A program made the translations under genes and the position numbers. From Bacteroidia bacterium (lineage in GTDB: Bacteria; Bacteroidota; Bacteroidia; JANWVE01): 34,350 bases of DNA. Below are positions 33,284-34,350 of the stretch, piece after piece. The notes under the pieces are model-generated. The model made no database searches and was not told where the DNA came from. It was given only the letters and a program-made list of their open reading frames with translations. Every line of letters starts with the position of its first letter. Within the stretch, counting starts at the first letter, position 1. Location of the stretch: contig JANWVE010000010.1 in assembly GCA_025057675.1 (NCBI GenBank), forward strand, positions 1-34,350, given 5' to 3'.

Positions 33284-34249
33284 ATGGCAAAAATTAAGTA
33301 TTATTACGATACGGAAACCTGTCAATATGAGCGAATCACGCCTACCTTTAAGAGCTTGTTAATACGCTTTTCATGGCACTTACTTTCAGGAGCGGTATTA
33401 GCAGGTTTATTTTTGTTTATTGTATATACTTTTTACAGTTCGCCTAAGGAGCGCATGTTAGAATCTGAAAATAAAGCCTTACTGCTTAACCTTGAGCTAC
33501 AACTCAAACGGATTAAAGAGCTAGAATTAGCTACATCTATTTTACAAGAAAGGGCAGACAATTTACATAGAATGGTTTATAACACAGAACCTACGAACAC
33601 ACCTGATAGACTTTATCGTGTAGCCAGTTATCAAAGGTACAAACAATTAGAGGGGTACACTAATAGTCAATTGATGATAGAAACTGCTAAACGTATAGAT
33701 AATTTGTATTACACTTTTTATGCTCAAATTAAGACCTATCAAGATTTATTTGAATACGCCAAGAAACATGCTGATGAATTGCGTCATATTCCTGCTATCA
33801 AGCCTGTTAAAGGCACAATGAACAAGGTAAATGGGTTTGGATGGCGTTTGCATCCTATTCTCAAAATTCCGCACAAGCATGAAGGAATAGACATGGGTGC
33901 ACCTGCGGGTACACCTATCTATGCCACTGCTGATGGTATTGTAACCAATAATTCAGACAAAGGGAATGGTTTTGGAATTTATGTAGAAATCAATCATCAG
34001 TATGGGTATGTTACTACGTATGCGCACATGTCCAGGGCGGCAGTTAAAGTAGGGCAGCCAGTAAAACGAGGAGATATTATTGGTTATGTAGGTTCTACGG
34101 GTATTTCTACTTCGCCGCATTTGCATTATGAAGTCAAAAAAGACGGGGTAAAGGTTGATCCTGTGCATTACTTTTTCTCTGATATTACGCCAGAGGAGTT
34201 TAAGAAGTTAAAAGACGAAGCCTCCGAATACGGTCAATCCTTTGATTAA
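33284..34249 (+). CDS. M23-family (LytM-type) metallopeptidase, membrane-anchored
   Basis: This is a cell-wall peptidase of 321 residues, starting at MAKIKYYYDTETCQYERI as in other Bacteroidota members. One membrane helix lies near residues 30-50 (LLSGAVLAGLFLFIVYTFY). A coiled-coil stretch follows (MLESENKALLLNLELQLKRI). The M23 domain comprises about residues 170-290. Zinc ligands are H199 and D203 (HKHEGIDMG) and H281 of HLHYE, with H279 as the catalytic His of the HxH pair. It probably cleaves peptidoglycan cross-links or binds as part of an envelope complex. The open frame extends upstream to 33068, but that part derives from the transposase relic and flanking DNA. Confidence 0.92.
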   Translation: MAKIKYYYDTETCQYERITPTFKSLLIRFSWHLLSGAVLAGLFLFIVYTFYSSPKERMLESENKALLLNLELQLKRIKELELATSILQERADNLHRMVYNTEPTNTPDRLYRVASYQRYKQLEGYTNSQLMIETAKRIDNLYYTFYAQIKTYQDLFEYAKKHADELRHIPAIKPVKGTMNKVNGFGWRLHPILKIPHKHEGIDMGAPAGTPIYATADGIVTNNSDKGNGFGIYVEINHQYGYVTTYAHMSRAAVKVGQPVKRGDIIGYVGSTGISTSPHLHYEVKKDGVKVDPVHYFFSDITPEEFKKLKDEASEYGQSFD

Positions 34250-34262
34250 GGTTTAATTTTTA

Positions 34263-34350
34263 TTTTGGGCGTGCCTTGTGGGCGTTTCGCTGCGCTCATG
34301 CCCACAAGGTCGGCGTGCTACGGGCTAACGGTGCTACGCCCCACCCCCTG
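34263..34350 (+). repeat. G+C-rich repeat arm, truncated by window end
   Basis: A forward arm of the long type begins 14 nt after the M23 gene stop. It has the perfect stem CCTTGTGGGC (34274-34283) with GCCCACAAGG (34300-34309) around a 16-nt loop. The rest is outside the window. Confidence 0.85.

Noticed and set aside
4925-34350. CRISPR array interpretation of the repeats
   Set aside because: Units are 100-175 bp, irregularly spaced, inverted in pairs, with related rather than unique spacers and no cas genes.

Overview
The window looks like a chromosomal segment of an A+T-rich Bacteroidota bacterium (Cytophagales/Chitinophagales-like). Three lines of evidence point there: promoters of the Bacteroidota type (TTTG or TTG, about 19 bp, TAnnTTTG); two secreted peptidases ending in type IX secretion (T9SS) C-terminal sorting domains; and protein families typical of the phylum. 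I see no rRNA, tRNA or CRISPR array.

Layout: (1) 130-3233, a minus-strand block with three small lipoprotein genes in a translationally coupled run and a PIN-toxin/antitoxin pair, bracketed by two ~130-bp direct repeats. (2) purD at 3561. (3) A complete histidine operon, hisG-hisD-hisC-hisB-hisH-hisA-hisF-hisIE (5573-12929). It is preceded by a His-rich leader peptide (5428-5490) and a three-way alternative RNA fold ending in an intrinsic terminator, i.e. a ribosome-mediated attenuator; a non-coding repeat element splits it between hisC and hisB. (4) A gingipain-like C25 protease with T9SS tail. (5) psd and an OmpA-like lipoprotein (minus), divergent from a secreted beta-propeller-like protein. 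(6) A type II restriction-modification pair, with an SPPY-type methyltransferase and a TdeIII-family endonuclease. (7) A UbiA-family prenyltransferase (candidate MqnP of the futalosine menaquinone route). (8) An M1 aminopeptidase with T9SS tail and a DUF4440-like protein. (9) A lipoprotein gene with a perfect palindrome inside its promoter. (10) A candidate small RNA or attenuator with a nine-codon ORF, then lnt. (11) A decayed transposase, then an M23 peptidase.

The strongest genome-scale feature is a family of G+C-rich intergenic repeat arms: 20 copies in 34 kb. Most occur as inverted pairs around an A+T-rich spacer that is itself conserved, giving asymmetric elements of about 350-620 bp with TTTTGGGCGTG ends. 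The arms contain hairpins whose stems differ between copies but keep pairing, which is covariation and argues that structure, not sequence, is maintained. They occupy nearly every gene boundary here, encode no convincing protein and are not CRISPR. I could not find target-site duplications.

Several genes (purD, the OmpA-like gene, the 19356 gene, the 29333 lipoprotein, lnt, ubiA) have a TAnnTTTG box ending only 2-7 nt before the start codon, suggesting leaderless transcripts.
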